Counted from the stretch's first letter, positions 1 through 6,933 are shown. The stretch: DNA of 7,768 bases from Chloroflexota bacterium (GCA_030604285.1 JAUVWD010000028.1:1-7768); one strand, 5' to 3'. The notes: generated by a model not told the origin, from the sequence alone. Numbers and translations are program-made.

Positions 1-47
1 ATTTGGAGAGGCGTTGCGCAAATCGGGCAGTAATTATATCCCTTCAT
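1..47 (-). CDS. N-terminal fragment of a zinc-ribbon protein (runs off left edge)
   Basis: Fifteen codons from an ATG at 47-45 to the window edge read MKGYNYCPICATPLQ. The CPIC pair after a short polar start is the first knuckle of a zinc ribbon, as seen at the start of zinc-ribbon NUDIX hydrolases, NADH pyrophosphatase-like proteins and other small regulators. An in-frame TGA lies five codons upstream, so this ATG is the first possible start. There is no strong Shine-Dalgarno sequence before it; the preceding bases are A-rich. The gene has the same orientation as the NUDIX gene ending at 326 but is separated from it by 278 bases, so it probably has its own promoter. The catalytic domain lies outside the window, so the function cannot be named. 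The reading frame is likely real mainly because of the CPIC motif next to a start codon. Confidence 0.5.
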   Translation of the reverse strand, partial: MKGYNYCPICATPLQ

Positions 48-325
48 CTGTTTTTGCCGTCAGAGTTAAAGAATATCCTATCTCAGCCTATAATATACCA
101 CGAAATAAGATATCTCACTGGTCTTTGCCTTCCCAATCTTCTCCTCCTGACGGGCAGCAGCTTTGCCTTTCCCCTGAGAAACGCTGCTAGCAGTGTAGCG
201 GCATTGACCGCAGCAGAGTGCCCCCGGATTTTGTTTCCTGACCTAGAGTAAGCACCGGCTCGCGTGGTTTCTTGGGGGTGGTGACGCGAGGTAACAATCT
301 AAGGGCCAAATCAATTGAAGAAACA
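48..325. other. Non-coding gap with stem-loop potential
   Basis: No convincing gene lies here; the open frames on both strands have no recognisable protein character. Visible elements are: a 7-bp inverted repeat CTCGCGT (259-265) / ACGCGAG (284-290) around an 18-nt loop, without a T-run on either side; a near-perfect palindrome at 181-196 centred on CTGCTAGCAG (184-193); a second small hairpin GCGG/CCGC; and two copies of CTTTGCCTT-CCC at 123-134 and 161-173. An AT-rich TATAATAT stretch at 89-96 could act as a -10 element on either strand. On the plus strand it sits 17 bp from a weak TTAAAG at 66-71, with no gene downstream. On the minus strand it would give a leader of about 40 nt for the gene starting at 47. 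The gap probably holds the end of the upstream transcript and the promoter of that gene. Confidence 0.45.
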
Positions 326-748
326 TTAGACAACCCCGGCTGTCTCAAGCAACCTTTGGGTATCCCAATGCAGCTCTTGCCATATCTTGGGAATGTTTCT
401 CTTTTTTACCCACAAAGCTTCGCCTACGTCACTGGCCACCTTGAGCTCGCCACCTAACAACTTGGCGACATAATCAATGTAGATAACATGCAGACTAGTC
501 TCCTTATTTGTCTTGACAATCCTGTCAAAAGGAAGCAAAGGTCTAACTAGCTCTATCTCCAGGTTTGTTTCCTCTCTAACCTCTCTTCTGATCCCTTCTT
601 TGATTTCCTCGCCGAGCTCAAGTGCCCCTCCAGGACAAATCCATTTTCCCTGCCAATAGCCGCCCCTCTCCTTCTTGTGCCTCACCAAGAGGATTCGGTC
701 ATTATCATCCAGGATGACTGCTCCCACAGCTATTAATATGCAAGACAA
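326..748 (-). CDS. NUDIX hydrolase (MutT-like)
   Basis: This 140-residue protein belongs to the NUDIX superfamily, which hydrolyses nucleoside diphosphates linked to another moiety, using a metal held by the Nudix box. The box is visible at residues 41-63 as G-x5-E-x7-REVREE-T-N-L. The canonical glycine near its end is Asn62, which is a tolerated variation. The preceding VGAVILDDNDRILLVRH strand pattern is typical of MutT-type members. The start is a TTG at 748-746, preceded by AAAGG four bases upstream; no ATG or GTG occurs between the upstream in-frame stop and this codon, and a later GTG (codon 8) would cut into the first strand. The gene lies 56 nt after the peptidase gene on the same strand and is probably the last gene of the nfi-prfB unit. 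The substrate cannot be read from sequence; nucleotide pool cleaning (oxidised dNTP) is one possibility, ADP-sugar or similar compounds another. Confidence 0.9.
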   Translation of the reverse strand: MSCILIAVGAVILDDNDRILLVRHKKERGGYWQGKWICPGGALELGEEIKEGIRREVREETNLEIELVRPLLPFDRIVKTNKETSLHVIYIDYVAKLLGGELKVASDVGEALWVKKRNIPKIWQELHWDTQRLLETAGVV

Positions 749-804
749 TTTACCTTTTACTCCGATTGGCGTACCTAGACATACCTAACGGTCACTCTCC
801 ATAG

Positions 805-2043
805 TTAACCTTTCTTGCGTGATCTCCGCCATGTCCATTCCTCCAGAGCTAAAGCACCAGCCAAAGCCAGCGATGTAGCTAGTGCTGATAACACGCCAAT
901 CAATGCCGGGTGAGATTGCCACGCTTCGCTCGCAATAGCTGTGGGGGTAGCCAGCGTTTCTCGCCAGCGGCTATCAAGGCCATCTGTATCAAAACCGTAG
1001 ACCTGGGTCAAAGCTGCGTCACAGGTGTTTCCTTGTTTGAAAAGCCCAAGAAGTTCAAGCATCTTGCCCTGACCGTAATTATGCATGAGGTATTCCACAA
1101 GGCTATAGCTCTGGGCATAAGAGAGATAAGCTTTTTCAGGCTCAGCAGAAAAGGGACTGCATAAACTGGCCACTGAAATAAGCTCGTCTTCGGAAACAGC
1201 CTTATTCAGCCAGGATTGGAAAAACCACTCAAGCTGCCCTTCATTATACATAGCTAAACCTTCATCAAGCCAGACGGGAAGGGCACCATAAGGGCCGAAG
1301 GTTGCCTGATGAACAACCACGTGCGTCAGTTCATGAACCAGAGCTCTCTTACCCCAATCGACTTGGTCTGGCGGAATACCAATGACGATTGTGCCAAAAT
1401 CGGTGAAGGCCGCGCCCCCAGTCCATTCCTGAGGAAAAATCATGGCTCCTCGCAAGTCCACAGTTGAGGCATAGACATATATCGTGACAGGCATCGGGCT
1501 TGCTTCAGCACTCCACGCCTCCGGTTGACAAATGGGCTTCAATCTATTAAGTCCTTGTTTGCAAGTATCCATTAGTTCTCGAGCGAAGGAATCGCTACCT
1601 TCATACCAAAAGAGAGTTAGCCCATCACTGGTCAAACTCTGCCAGGGATAACGAAGGTCATCAAAGTAAACTAACCGTGCAGGAGTTTCAAGCTTATTTC
1701 CGTCAGCATCCTCAACTGTCCACCAATATGTTACTGCAGCGCCGGGAGGCAGGCTTGCTTTCCTCATGTCCCATACCCAGCGAGTTTCTATCCTTGTTGC
1801 CGGCGCGAAATCAGACCAGCCCTCACTGGTAACTTGAGCATAGTTCGTCTTGTCCACCTGATAGTGAAGGCGAGCGTCAACGATATCAGCAGAACTATCA
1901 GCTTCAAGGTTGAAAATAAGCTCACTGGGGAAATGCACCTCCACACTGCTGTCCAGAACTGAGATGCCGCTATCAGCATTGACGACGGAGGGAACGAACA
2001 ATAAAAGGAGAGCTAGAACTGCAAAGACAACGCGCCGAATCAT
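805..2043 (-). CDS. Secreted, C-terminally anchored MA-clan zinc metallopeptidase
   Basis: The 412-residue product has an N-terminal signal peptide (basic MIRR, then a hydrophobic run to about residue 20, with likely cleavage after VNA-23). A beta-rich Ig/FN3-like region follows (about 25-128), then a gluzincin catalytic domain. The zinc motif HELTH lies at 237-241, with Glu238 as the general base, and LDEG at 259-262 supplies the third ligand candidate, Glu261. A single hydrophobic segment (about 381-400) followed by EEWTWRRSRKKG suggests anchoring with the catalytic domain outside the cell. This matches the peptidase MA-like family found in many Chloroflexota; substrates are unknown. The ATG overlaps the prfB stop as ATGA, with GGTGG six bases upstream, so translational coupling to prfB is likely. 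It has no obvious functional link to RF2. The protease assignment is firm from the motif; the biological role is not known. Confidence 0.85.
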   Translation of the reverse strand: MIRRVVFAVLALLLLFVPSVVNADSGISVLDSSVEVHFPSELIFNLEADSSADIVDARLHYQVDKTNYAQVTSEGWSDFAPATRIETRWVWDMRKASLPPGAAVTYWWTVEDADGNKLETPARLVYFDDLRYPWQSLTSDGLTLFWYEGSDSFARELMDTCKQGLNRLKPICQPEAWSAEASPMPVTIYVYASTVDLRGAMIFPQEWTGGAAFTDFGTIVIGIPPDQVDWGKRALVHELTHVVVHQATFGPYGALPVWLDEGLAMYNEGQLEWFFQSWLNKAVSEDELISVASLCSPFSAEPEKAYLSYAQSYSLVEYLMHNYGQGKMLELLGLFKQGNTCDAALTQVYGFDTDGLDSRWRETLATPTAIASEAWQSHPALIGVLSALATSLALAGALALEEWTWRRSRKKG

Positions 2044-3144
2044 TTCTCGCCACCCATCTTAGAACGGAGATAAGAAGTAATGAATCCATCCAAATCGCCA
2101 TCCAATACAGCCTCAGCATCACTGACTTCGTAGCCGGTACGATGGTCCTTCACCATTTTGTAGGGGTGAAGAACGTAGCTCCTGATCTGATTCCCCCAAC
2201 CAGCATCAATACGCTCGCCTTTGATCTTTGCCTTTTCCTCCTCCTTCTTGGCACGCTCCACCTGAAGAAGACGAGCATGAAGGATTCTCAAGGCAGTCTC
2301 CTTGTTGTGATGTTGAGACCTCTGGCTCTGACATGTGGCTACTAGCCCTGTGGGCAAGTGGGTCACCCTCACGGCACTGCTGGTCTTCTGCATATGCTGT
2401 CCACCAGGACCACTGGATCTGAAGGTATCTATCCTTAAATCCTCTGGGTTTATTTCAGCGTCAGTTGCCTCCTCAGCTTCGGGGAGGACTTCCACTAAGG
2501 CGAAAGAGGTATGGCGAGCGTGGTCAGCATCAAAGGGCGAAAGCCGCACCAACCTGTGAACTCCATGTTCAGATTTGAGGTAGCCATAGGCATAATCTCC
2601 TTTAATCTCGAGGATAGCGCTTTTGATGCCAGCCTCCTCCCCAGAGGAAATGTCCAATATTTCGGCATGATAGTCACGTCGCTCCCCCCACCTCAGGTAC
2701 ATCCTGAGCAATATATCTGCCCAATCTTGAGATTCTGTGCCACCGGCACCAGCATGAAGGGCAACCATGGCGTTGCGCGAGTCATAGTCACCGCTAAGGA
2801 CTAACTTGGCCTCCAGTTGTTCCAAACGAGAGCTTAGCTTCTTCAGTTCACTTTCAACATCCTCTTTGATCGAGTAGTCTCCCTCTTCAATAGCCAATGC
2901 TGCCATCTCAGAAAGCTCGGCAACTTTTTGCTCTAGCTCACGGCAACTACGAACCAAATTCTTTTCAGCCGAAAGTTGGCGCATAGTGGCTTGAGCTTTA
3001 GCTGGATGCCGCCAAAAAGTGGGGCTAGCCGATTCCGCCTCTATCTGGGCGATTTCCTTTTCCCTACCGGGAATGTCAAAGATGCACCATTATATCTGAA
3101 ATTCGGCGACGCAAGACTTCCAAATTCTCTCTTTGCTCCTGCAT
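2040..3144 (-). CDS. prfB: Peptide chain release factor 2, with +1 programmed frameshift
   Basis: RF2 recognises UGA and UAA stop codons in the ribosomal A site and triggers peptide release. The gene starts at ATG 3144, reads 22 codons ending ...IMVHL, meets TGA at 3078-3076, and continues after a +1 shift as DIPGREKEIAQIEAE..., the normal RF2 N-terminal helical region. The full product is 367 residues, against 365 in E. coli. The stop-recognition tripeptide SPF falls at residues 202-204 and the catalytic GGQ loop at 247-249, both within a few residues of their E. coli positions. An internal ATG at 2984 opens a 314-residue frame that lacks the first 53 residues and is a likely mis-annotated start. 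The gene follows nfi by 18 nt, with its ribosome-binding site inside that gap, and its TGA overlaps the next start. Excess RF2 should terminate at codon 23 and lower its own synthesis. Confidence 0.95.
3075..3081 (-). promoter_or_regulatory. prfB: prfB programmed +1 frameshift site CTT TGA C
   Basis: On the minus strand the sequence reads ATG GTG CAT CTT TGA C. The slippery CTT, the in-frame TGA and the following C match the classical RF2 autoregulatory site. Three bases before CTT lies GGTG (3088-3085), which can pair with the 3' end of 16S rRNA, at the same spacing as the AGGGGG element in E. coli. This internal Shine-Dalgarno is shorter than in E. coli, so shifting efficiency may be lower or depend on other factors. 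Reading after the shift restores the conserved RF2 N-terminus, which is direct evidence that the site is used. Confidence 0.95.
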
Positions 3145-3148
3145 TTGA

Positions 3149-3158
3149 TCCTTCCCTT
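3149..3158 (-). promoter_or_regulatory. prfB: Ribosome-binding site of prfB
   Basis: AAGGGAAGGA lies entirely within the 18-nt gap between the nfi stop and ATG 3144, and offers two overlapping purine cores 4 to 8 bases from the start. It supports ATG 3144 as the true prfB start rather than the internal ATG at 2984. Confidence 0.75.
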
Positions 3159-3162
3159 AATA

Positions 3163-3864
3163 TTAGTTGAATAGTCTCTCTTGGTAACTCGGCCTAGAAA
3201 CGGACTTTCCGCCGGCGGCAAAATGAGCTAAACGGGTGGGTTCGGGAAGACGGTAGCCCCGGCAACAGTTCATTACCCAGTGTAGAGCTGAAGGAAGGCT
3301 AATCTTGTGTCCTACGGAAACGTAGATAGGCCCCACTCCAATTTTGGTTCTTAAGGCTGCCCCGACGACTTCCCCATCATCAACTAGGTCAGCATGGGAG
3401 CCAACCTCTTCTCCCAAAGGCTTCTGCCGACCGCAGAGCAAGGATTTAGCACAGCCTATAGTGGGCAAGGCAAGAAAGAGCCCCAGATGTGAGGCAAGTC
3501 CGAACCTCCTGGGGTGAGCAACTCCCTGACCGTCAACCAGAATAAGGTCAGGAGTGTTACGTAGCTTTTGACAGGCGGCCAATATTAGAGGACACTCTCG
3601 AAAGGATAAGAAACCTGGGATATAGGGAAAGGCGAGTTTGTCCTCAGCGGTTTCTACTTCTACCACAGCAAGCTCAGGATAGCTAAGGACTACTATTGCA
3701 CCCCGAGCTATACCCTCAGAATCGGCAGAAGAGATATCGACACCAGCAACGAAGCGGGGATCGCCAACCTCGTCTTGGGTCACCACTTGTCTTGCAAGGC
3801 CCAACTGTATCTCCTTGGCTTGGGCAGTGCTGACCTCCCACTGATGTAATCTATTCACTTTCAT
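3163..3864 (-). CDS. nfi: Endonuclease V (deoxyinosine 3' endonuclease)
   Basis: Endonuclease V nicks DNA at the second phosphodiester bond 3' of deoxyinosine and starts alternative repair of deaminated adenine; some members also act on inosine in RNA. The 233-residue protein is of normal length and carries all family motifs: AGVDIS with Asp43, PYIPGFLSFRE with the wedge-type PYIP region and Glu90, and LVDGQGVAHPRRFGLASH with Asp111 and His117. The C-terminal GYRLPEPTRLAH signature is also present. The metal-binding acidic triad is complete, so the enzyme should be active. The ATG at 3864 is supported by AAGGA nearby, and a GTG two codons later is an alternative. It is the first gene of the minus-strand unit and is transcribed divergently from rpsP. 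Co-transcription with prfB is inferred from the 18-nt gap. Confidence 0.95.
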   Translation of the reverse strand: MKVNRLHQWEVSTAQAKEIQLGLARQVVTQDEVGDPRFVAGVDISSADSEGIARGAIVVLSYPELAVVEVETAEDKLAFPYIPGFLSFRECPLILAACQKLRNTPDLILVDGQGVAHPRRFGLASHLGLFLALPTIGCAKSLLCGRQKPLGEEVGSHADLVDDGEVVGAALRTKIGVGPIYVSVGHKISLPSALHWVMNCCRGYRLPEPTRLAHFAAGGKSVSRPSYQERLFN

Positions 3865-3872
3865 GTCCTTGA

Positions 3873-3900
3873 ATTATAAAGCATTTGCCTCTAGGAGCAA
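3873..3900 (-). promoter_or_regulatory. Predicted promoter of nfi-prfB unit
   Basis: On the minus strand a perfect -10 hexamer TATAAT occupies 3878-3873, preceded after 16 bp by a weak -35 TTGCTC (3900-3895). The -10 ends only eight bases before the nfi ATG at 3864, so a normal start of transcription would leave a leader of about 0 to 3 nt. The purine-rich AAGGA before the ATG would then be partly or wholly untranscribed. The -10 match is good and the -35 is poor, so another promoter further upstream cannot be excluded. Confidence 0.55.
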
Positions 3901-3905
3901 AGCAA

Positions 3906-3934
3906 TTGACAAAGACAGTTATTCGAGAGATAAT
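3906..3934 (+). promoter_or_regulatory. Promoter of rpsP-khpA
   Basis: A perfect -35 TTGACA (3906-3911) and a near-perfect -10 GATAAT (3929-3934) are separated by 17 bp, the optimal sigma70/SigA arrangement. The expected start of transcription, at about 3940-3943, is only 3 to 6 nt before the rpsP ATG at 3946, and no convincing Shine-Dalgarno fits in between. Confidence 0.8.
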
Positions 3935-3945
3935 AGCTGAGTTAA

Positions 3946-4224
3946 ATGGTTAGAATTAGGTTGCGTAGGGTAGGGAGGAAACATAGACCAATATACCGAG
4001 TGGTAGTAGCAGATAGCCGTTCACCTCGTGACGGCGCCTTTATCGAGATTATTGGGCATTACAACCCCTTAACGGATCCTGCTACTGTCGCTATTAATGA
4101 GGAAAAGGCATTGAAATGGCTAAGAGACGGAGCTCAGCCCACAGACACAGTCTCAAGCCTGCTCCGTAGGTTAGGCATTATGGACAGATTTAAGCAGGGG
4201 TCTCAAGCCAAAACTAACTCATAA
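3946..4224 (+). CDS. rpsP: 30S ribosomal protein S16
   Basis: S16 is a small protein of the 30S body that helps assemble the 5' domain of 16S rRNA. The 92-residue sequence opens with [19 protein letters not shown], continues with [15 protein letters not shown] and GHYNPL, and includes [17 protein letters not shown]; these are the family's diagnostic blocks in order. The short tail ([10 protein letters not shown]) is unstructured and variable in the family. The start is fixed by the conserved N-terminus. A strong promoter lies directly upstream and would give an almost leaderless message. khpA follows after 9 nt, and the rpsP stop TAA is part of khpA's TAAGGAG ribosome-binding site. Confidence 0.97.
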   Translation: MVRIRLRRVGRKHRPIYRVVVADSRSPRDGAFIEIIGHYNPLTDPATVAINEEKALKWLRDGAQPTDTVSSLLRRLGIMDRFKQGSQAKTNS

Positions 4225-4233
4225 GGAGACGAA

Positions 4234-4464
4234 ATGAAAGAGCTGGTAGAATACATTGTCAAATCCATTGTTAAAGAGCCGGACCAGGTAAATATTACTG
4301 AAGAGAATGATGATGGGGACATACTGGTTGTCAAACTGGAGGTTGCCCCTGAGGATAAAGGCAGAGTGATTGGCAAGCAAGGTCGAGTGGCTGAAGCCAT
4401 ACGCACTTTGCTTCGAGTAAAAGCAGCCAAGGAGGAAACGAGAGTCAGGCTACAAATATTGTAA
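4234..4464 (+). CDS. khpA: KH-domain RNA-binding protein KhpA (YlqC family)
   Basis: This 76-residue protein is a single KH domain. The nucleic-acid-binding GxxG loop is GKQG at residues 47-50, inside GRVIGKQGRVAEAIRTLL, the standard KhpA block. KhpA binds RNA, commonly as a partner of KhpB/Jag, and affects cell division and small-RNA-related regulation in Firmicutes; its role here is inferred from family only. The start is supported by TAAGGAG five bases upstream, which includes the rpsP stop codon, so translation is probably coupled. In many bacteria the order rpsP-khpA continues with rimM-trmD-rplS; here a terminator and a convergent gene follow instead. Confidence 0.95.
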   Translation: MKELVEYIVKSIVKEPDQVNITEENDDGDILVVKLEVAPEDKGRVIGKQGRVAEAIRTLLRVKAAKEETRVRLQIL

Positions 4465-4568
4465 CCAAGATTTTCAGCAGCCAGCTTCTTGAGCTTGTTC
4501 GCAATCGTGAGTGGAAGCCATTGATCGGGGCGCAAAGTCGCAGCCGATTCTTGTCATATCCATTAGGC

Positions 4569-4603
4569 AAAACAACACTCCTTTCTTTGCAGAGTGTGTT
4601 TTT
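4569..4603 (+). terminator. Intrinsic terminator after khpA (possibly bidirectional)
   Basis: The arms AAAAC-(A)-ACACTC (4569-4580) and GAGTGT-GTTTT (4592-4602) can form an 11-bp stem with one bulged A and an 11-nt loop, running into TTTTT on the plus strand. The stem is not GC-rich, so efficiency may be moderate. The region lies between the convergent ends of khpA (4464) and the helicase (4632). On the minus strand the same hairpin ends in TTGTTTT and could also terminate the helicase transcript. Apart from this hairpin, 4465-4631 shows no gene. Confidence 0.6.
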
Positions 4604-4631
4604 GCTCTTTTGAATTTTCATGTTTGGCAAC

Positions 4632-6926
4632 TCATACACTTGTAGAAAACAATGCCAAACGCATCAGCTCTTTCAGCAGTATTAGCGCCGCTTTCTTATC
4701 TAGAGGCTGGTTATTATTGCCGCACTTCGGTGATTGAACGCAGCTTGGGCAACCATCCTGGCAAGGGCATTCTTCAACTACCTTCAAAGTGGCCTGCCAT
4801 AGCTCGGACATAATCTCAAACCCCTTTTCGGCAATGCCAATGCCCCCAGGGTAAGCGTCATAGATGAAGATCTGTGCCTTCCCGGTATCTGGATGAAAGG
4901 GAGTGGAAACGCCGCCAATGTCATTCCGATCACAAAGGGCAAACAACGGTAGTATGCCGATGGCGGCATGCTCGCAAGCATGCAAGCCACCATGGAAATC
5001 AAGCCCTGCATGGACTATCCTGTCAATCGCCCTTTGAGGTAAATCAAACCACAGTGCTTTAGTGGGGAAGCTCTGAGATGGTAGATCCAGTGGCTCCTCT
5101 CCGATAACCTCTTCAGTGAATTGTCTCTTCTTTCTAAAGCTAACCACTTTGGTGGTGACATCGACATCTCCAAAATAGATTTTCACCCCATGATTCTTTT
5201 CTTTAGCTAGTTCTATTACTCTGATGTCGGTGATGTCCTTAGCCTGGGTGTAGTAGCCAACCGAAGTCGGCTCTGCTAATGCAACATGCCTGACTAAGTC
5301 GAGATCGGTTATAATGTAGGATTCGCCTTGGTGGAGATAGATAGCACCCGGGTATATTTGAAAAAAGGCGACGCTCGCCTCCACCGTCTCCAACAAACAA
5401 CCTTGGGAAGCATCGACCACAACATAGTTTTCCCTTGAAGTTGTCCTTATGTTTACATTTTGAGCGGGATAGGCAAGCAGAGGAGATAGATACGACTTCA
5501 CCCGGTGTCTTCGCAATCTGCCTTCGTGCTCTAGTTCCGCGAGTGCAGCATTGATATCGCCACTAAAGAATTCTTTATCACTATCATCGAGAGGTTTCTC
5601 CCAAGCAGCACATAGAAGATGAGGTTTCAGAATATAAGGGTTAGCGGGGTTGATTAAGGCATTGTCGAAGTTCTGGCCGAAAAAGTATTCCGGGTGGCGC
5701 ATAAAGTATTGGTCAAGCGGATTGTCCTGTGCGATAAGGAAGCTCAAGGAGCTACCTCCACTGCGTCCACTGCGCCCGGCTTGCTGCCAAGTGCTGGCAA
5801 TGCTTCCGGGATAGCCGGTGAGAACTGTGGCTTCCAAATCACCAATGTCTATTCCCAGCTCTAGAGCAGTTGTCGTTACCAAGCCAAGCAAATGGCCATC
5901 AAAGAACTGATGCTCGATCCGGCGCCTGTCTTCGGGGAGGTAGCCTGCGCGATAGGGACTGATGAGGTGAGCCAGAGAAGGAGGCAACTGCTGCTGGGCA
6001 TAAATGTGAATAAGCTCGGTCAGCTTCCGAGTGCGGGCAAATGCAAGGGTACGAATATCATTCTGAATAAGCTGGCTGAGAAGAAAAGCAGCTTCACTAT
6101 TAGAGCTGCGTCGACTGCTCTTTGCTTCATCAACAACTGGCGGATTCCAAAAGGCAAAATACTTCTCGCCACGAGATGAACCATCCTCAACAATTTCGTC
6201 AAAGGGCAAGCCAGTTAGATTCTGAGCATGCTCTTTGGGATTGGCAATGGTGGCTGAGCAACAAATAAACTGAGGGGTACAGCCATAAAAGGCACAAAGC
6301 CGTCGCAATCGCCTCAAGACGTTAGCCACATGAGAACCAAAAATACCTCGATAGATATGAGCCTCGTCTAGCACTATATACCTGAGCTTACGCAGCAGCT
6401 TCGACCAAGATTGGTGATTAGGCAAAATACCAAAATGGAGCATGTCTGGATTAGTAAGCACCACCCTGGCTTGCTTCCTTATGTTAGCTCTCTCTGCCTG
6501 GGGAATATCACCATCAAAGGCAGCTATAGTCTCCTGGGAAAGGAGTTTGGGACAGGCTATTTCCTTCAAGCTGCGTAACTGGTCCTGGGCCAAGGCTTTG
6601 GTGGGGAAAATATAAAGAGCGCGGCTATCTTTCTCATCTAAGATAGCCTCAAGGGTTGGCAAGTGATAACACAGGGTCTTGCCGCTGGCGCTGGGTGTGG
6701 CTACTATCACATTCTTTCCAGTGAAAATGGCATCCAGTGCCTGCGCTTGGTGGCTATAGAGAGCAGATATGCCTAGAGATTCAAGGCATTCCTGAAGAGC
6801 AGGCTTAAGGAGCTTGTTCAGCTCACCGAAGGTAGCGTCTTGTGAAAGGATGTGCTGAATGTAAACAACCTGCCGCTGATAGTCAGGCGAACTTATGAGG
6901 CCACGAAGAAAGGCAGCAGCATCCAT
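4632..6926 (-). CDS. mrfA: MrfA/YprA-family DEAH-box repair helicase with C-terminal DUF1998 region
   Basis: A 764-residue superfamily 2 helicase (numbers count from the TTG at 6929; the adjacent ATG at 6926 is preferred). Visible motifs are Walker A TPSASGKT (78-85), motif Ia PTKALAQDQ (109-117), DEAH (188-191) followed by IYRGIFGSHVANVLRRL, SAT (225-227), and motif VI QQAGRSGRSG (382-391). The C-terminal part contains HGGLHACEHA and DAYPGGIGIAEKGFE, the DUF1998-type block, then a cysteine cluster at 721, 723, 727, 730 and 736 (CPxC-like, SPKCGN) that in MrfA binds zinc. In B. subtilis MrfA is a 3'-5' DNA helicase for mitomycin C lesion repair, acting with the exonuclease MrfB; yeast Hrq1 is related. 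No mrfB is seen here. The gene begins 7 nt after the DUF503 stop, with only a weak ribosome-binding site, suggesting coupling. The family is clear; the exact repair role is inferred. Confidence 0.88.
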   Translation of the reverse strand: MDAAAFLRGLISSPDYQRQVVYIQHILSQDATFGELNKLLKPALQECLESLGISALYSHQAQALDAIFTGKNVIVATPSASGKTLCYHLPTLEAILDEKDSRALYIFPTKALAQDQLRSLKEIACPKLLSQETIAAFDGDIPQAERANIRKQARVVLTNPDMLHFGILPNHQSWSKLLRKLRYIVLDEAHIYRGIFGSHVANVLRRLRRLCAFYGCTPQFICCSATIANPKEHAQNLTGLPFDEIVEDGSSRGEKYFAFWNPPVVDEAKSSRRSSNSEAAFLLSQLIQNDIRTLAFARTRKLTELIHIYAQQQLPPSLAHLISPYRAGYLPEDRRRIEHQFFDGHLLGLVTTTALELGIDIGDLEATVLTGYPGSIASTWQQAGRSGRSGGSSLSFLIAQDNPLDQYFMRHPEYFFGQNFDNALINPANPYILKPHLLCAAWEKPLDDSDKEFFSGDINAALAELEHEGRLRRHRVKSYLSPLLAYPAQNVNIRTTSRENYVVVDASQGCLLETVEASVAFFQIYPGAIYLHQGESYIITDLDLVRHVALAEPTSVGYYTQAKDITDIRVIELAKEKNHGVKIYFGDVDVTTKVVSFRKKRQFTEEVIGEEPLDLPSQSFPTKALWFDLPQRAIDRIVHAGLDFHGGLHACEHAAIGILPLFALCDRNDIGGVSTPFHPDTGKAQIFIYDAYPGGIGIAEKGFEIMSELWQATLKVVEECPCQDGCPSCVQSPKCGNNNQPLDKKAALILLKELMRLALFSTSV

Positions 6927-6933
6927 CAACCAT

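Noticed and set aside
184..193. CTGCTAGCAG palindrome as an operator
   Set aside because: A single 10-bp palindrome, not positioned on a credible promoter and without a second copy, is expected by chance often enough that I do not call a site.
3..251. Plus-strand 82-codon open frame at the left edge
   Set aside because: It has a TTG start, no ribosome-binding site and no recognisable domain, and it runs antisense to the CPIC-containing start at 47.
97..260. Structured RNA such as SRP RNA, RNase P RNA, tmRNA or 6S RNA in the gap
   Set aside because: I looked for the conserved cores on both strands (for example the SRP domain IV loop and the RNase P conserved blocks) and found none; only short generic hairpins are present.
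2040..2984. prfB beginning at the internal ATG 2984
   Set aside because: The shifted frame upstream encodes the conserved RF2 N-terminal region and gives the normal family length; ATG 2984 would remove it.
4203..4639. Minus-strand open frames opposite khpA and in the spacer
   Set aside because: They are antisense to khpA or cross the terminator hairpin, with low-complexity composition and no domain or ribosome-binding site.
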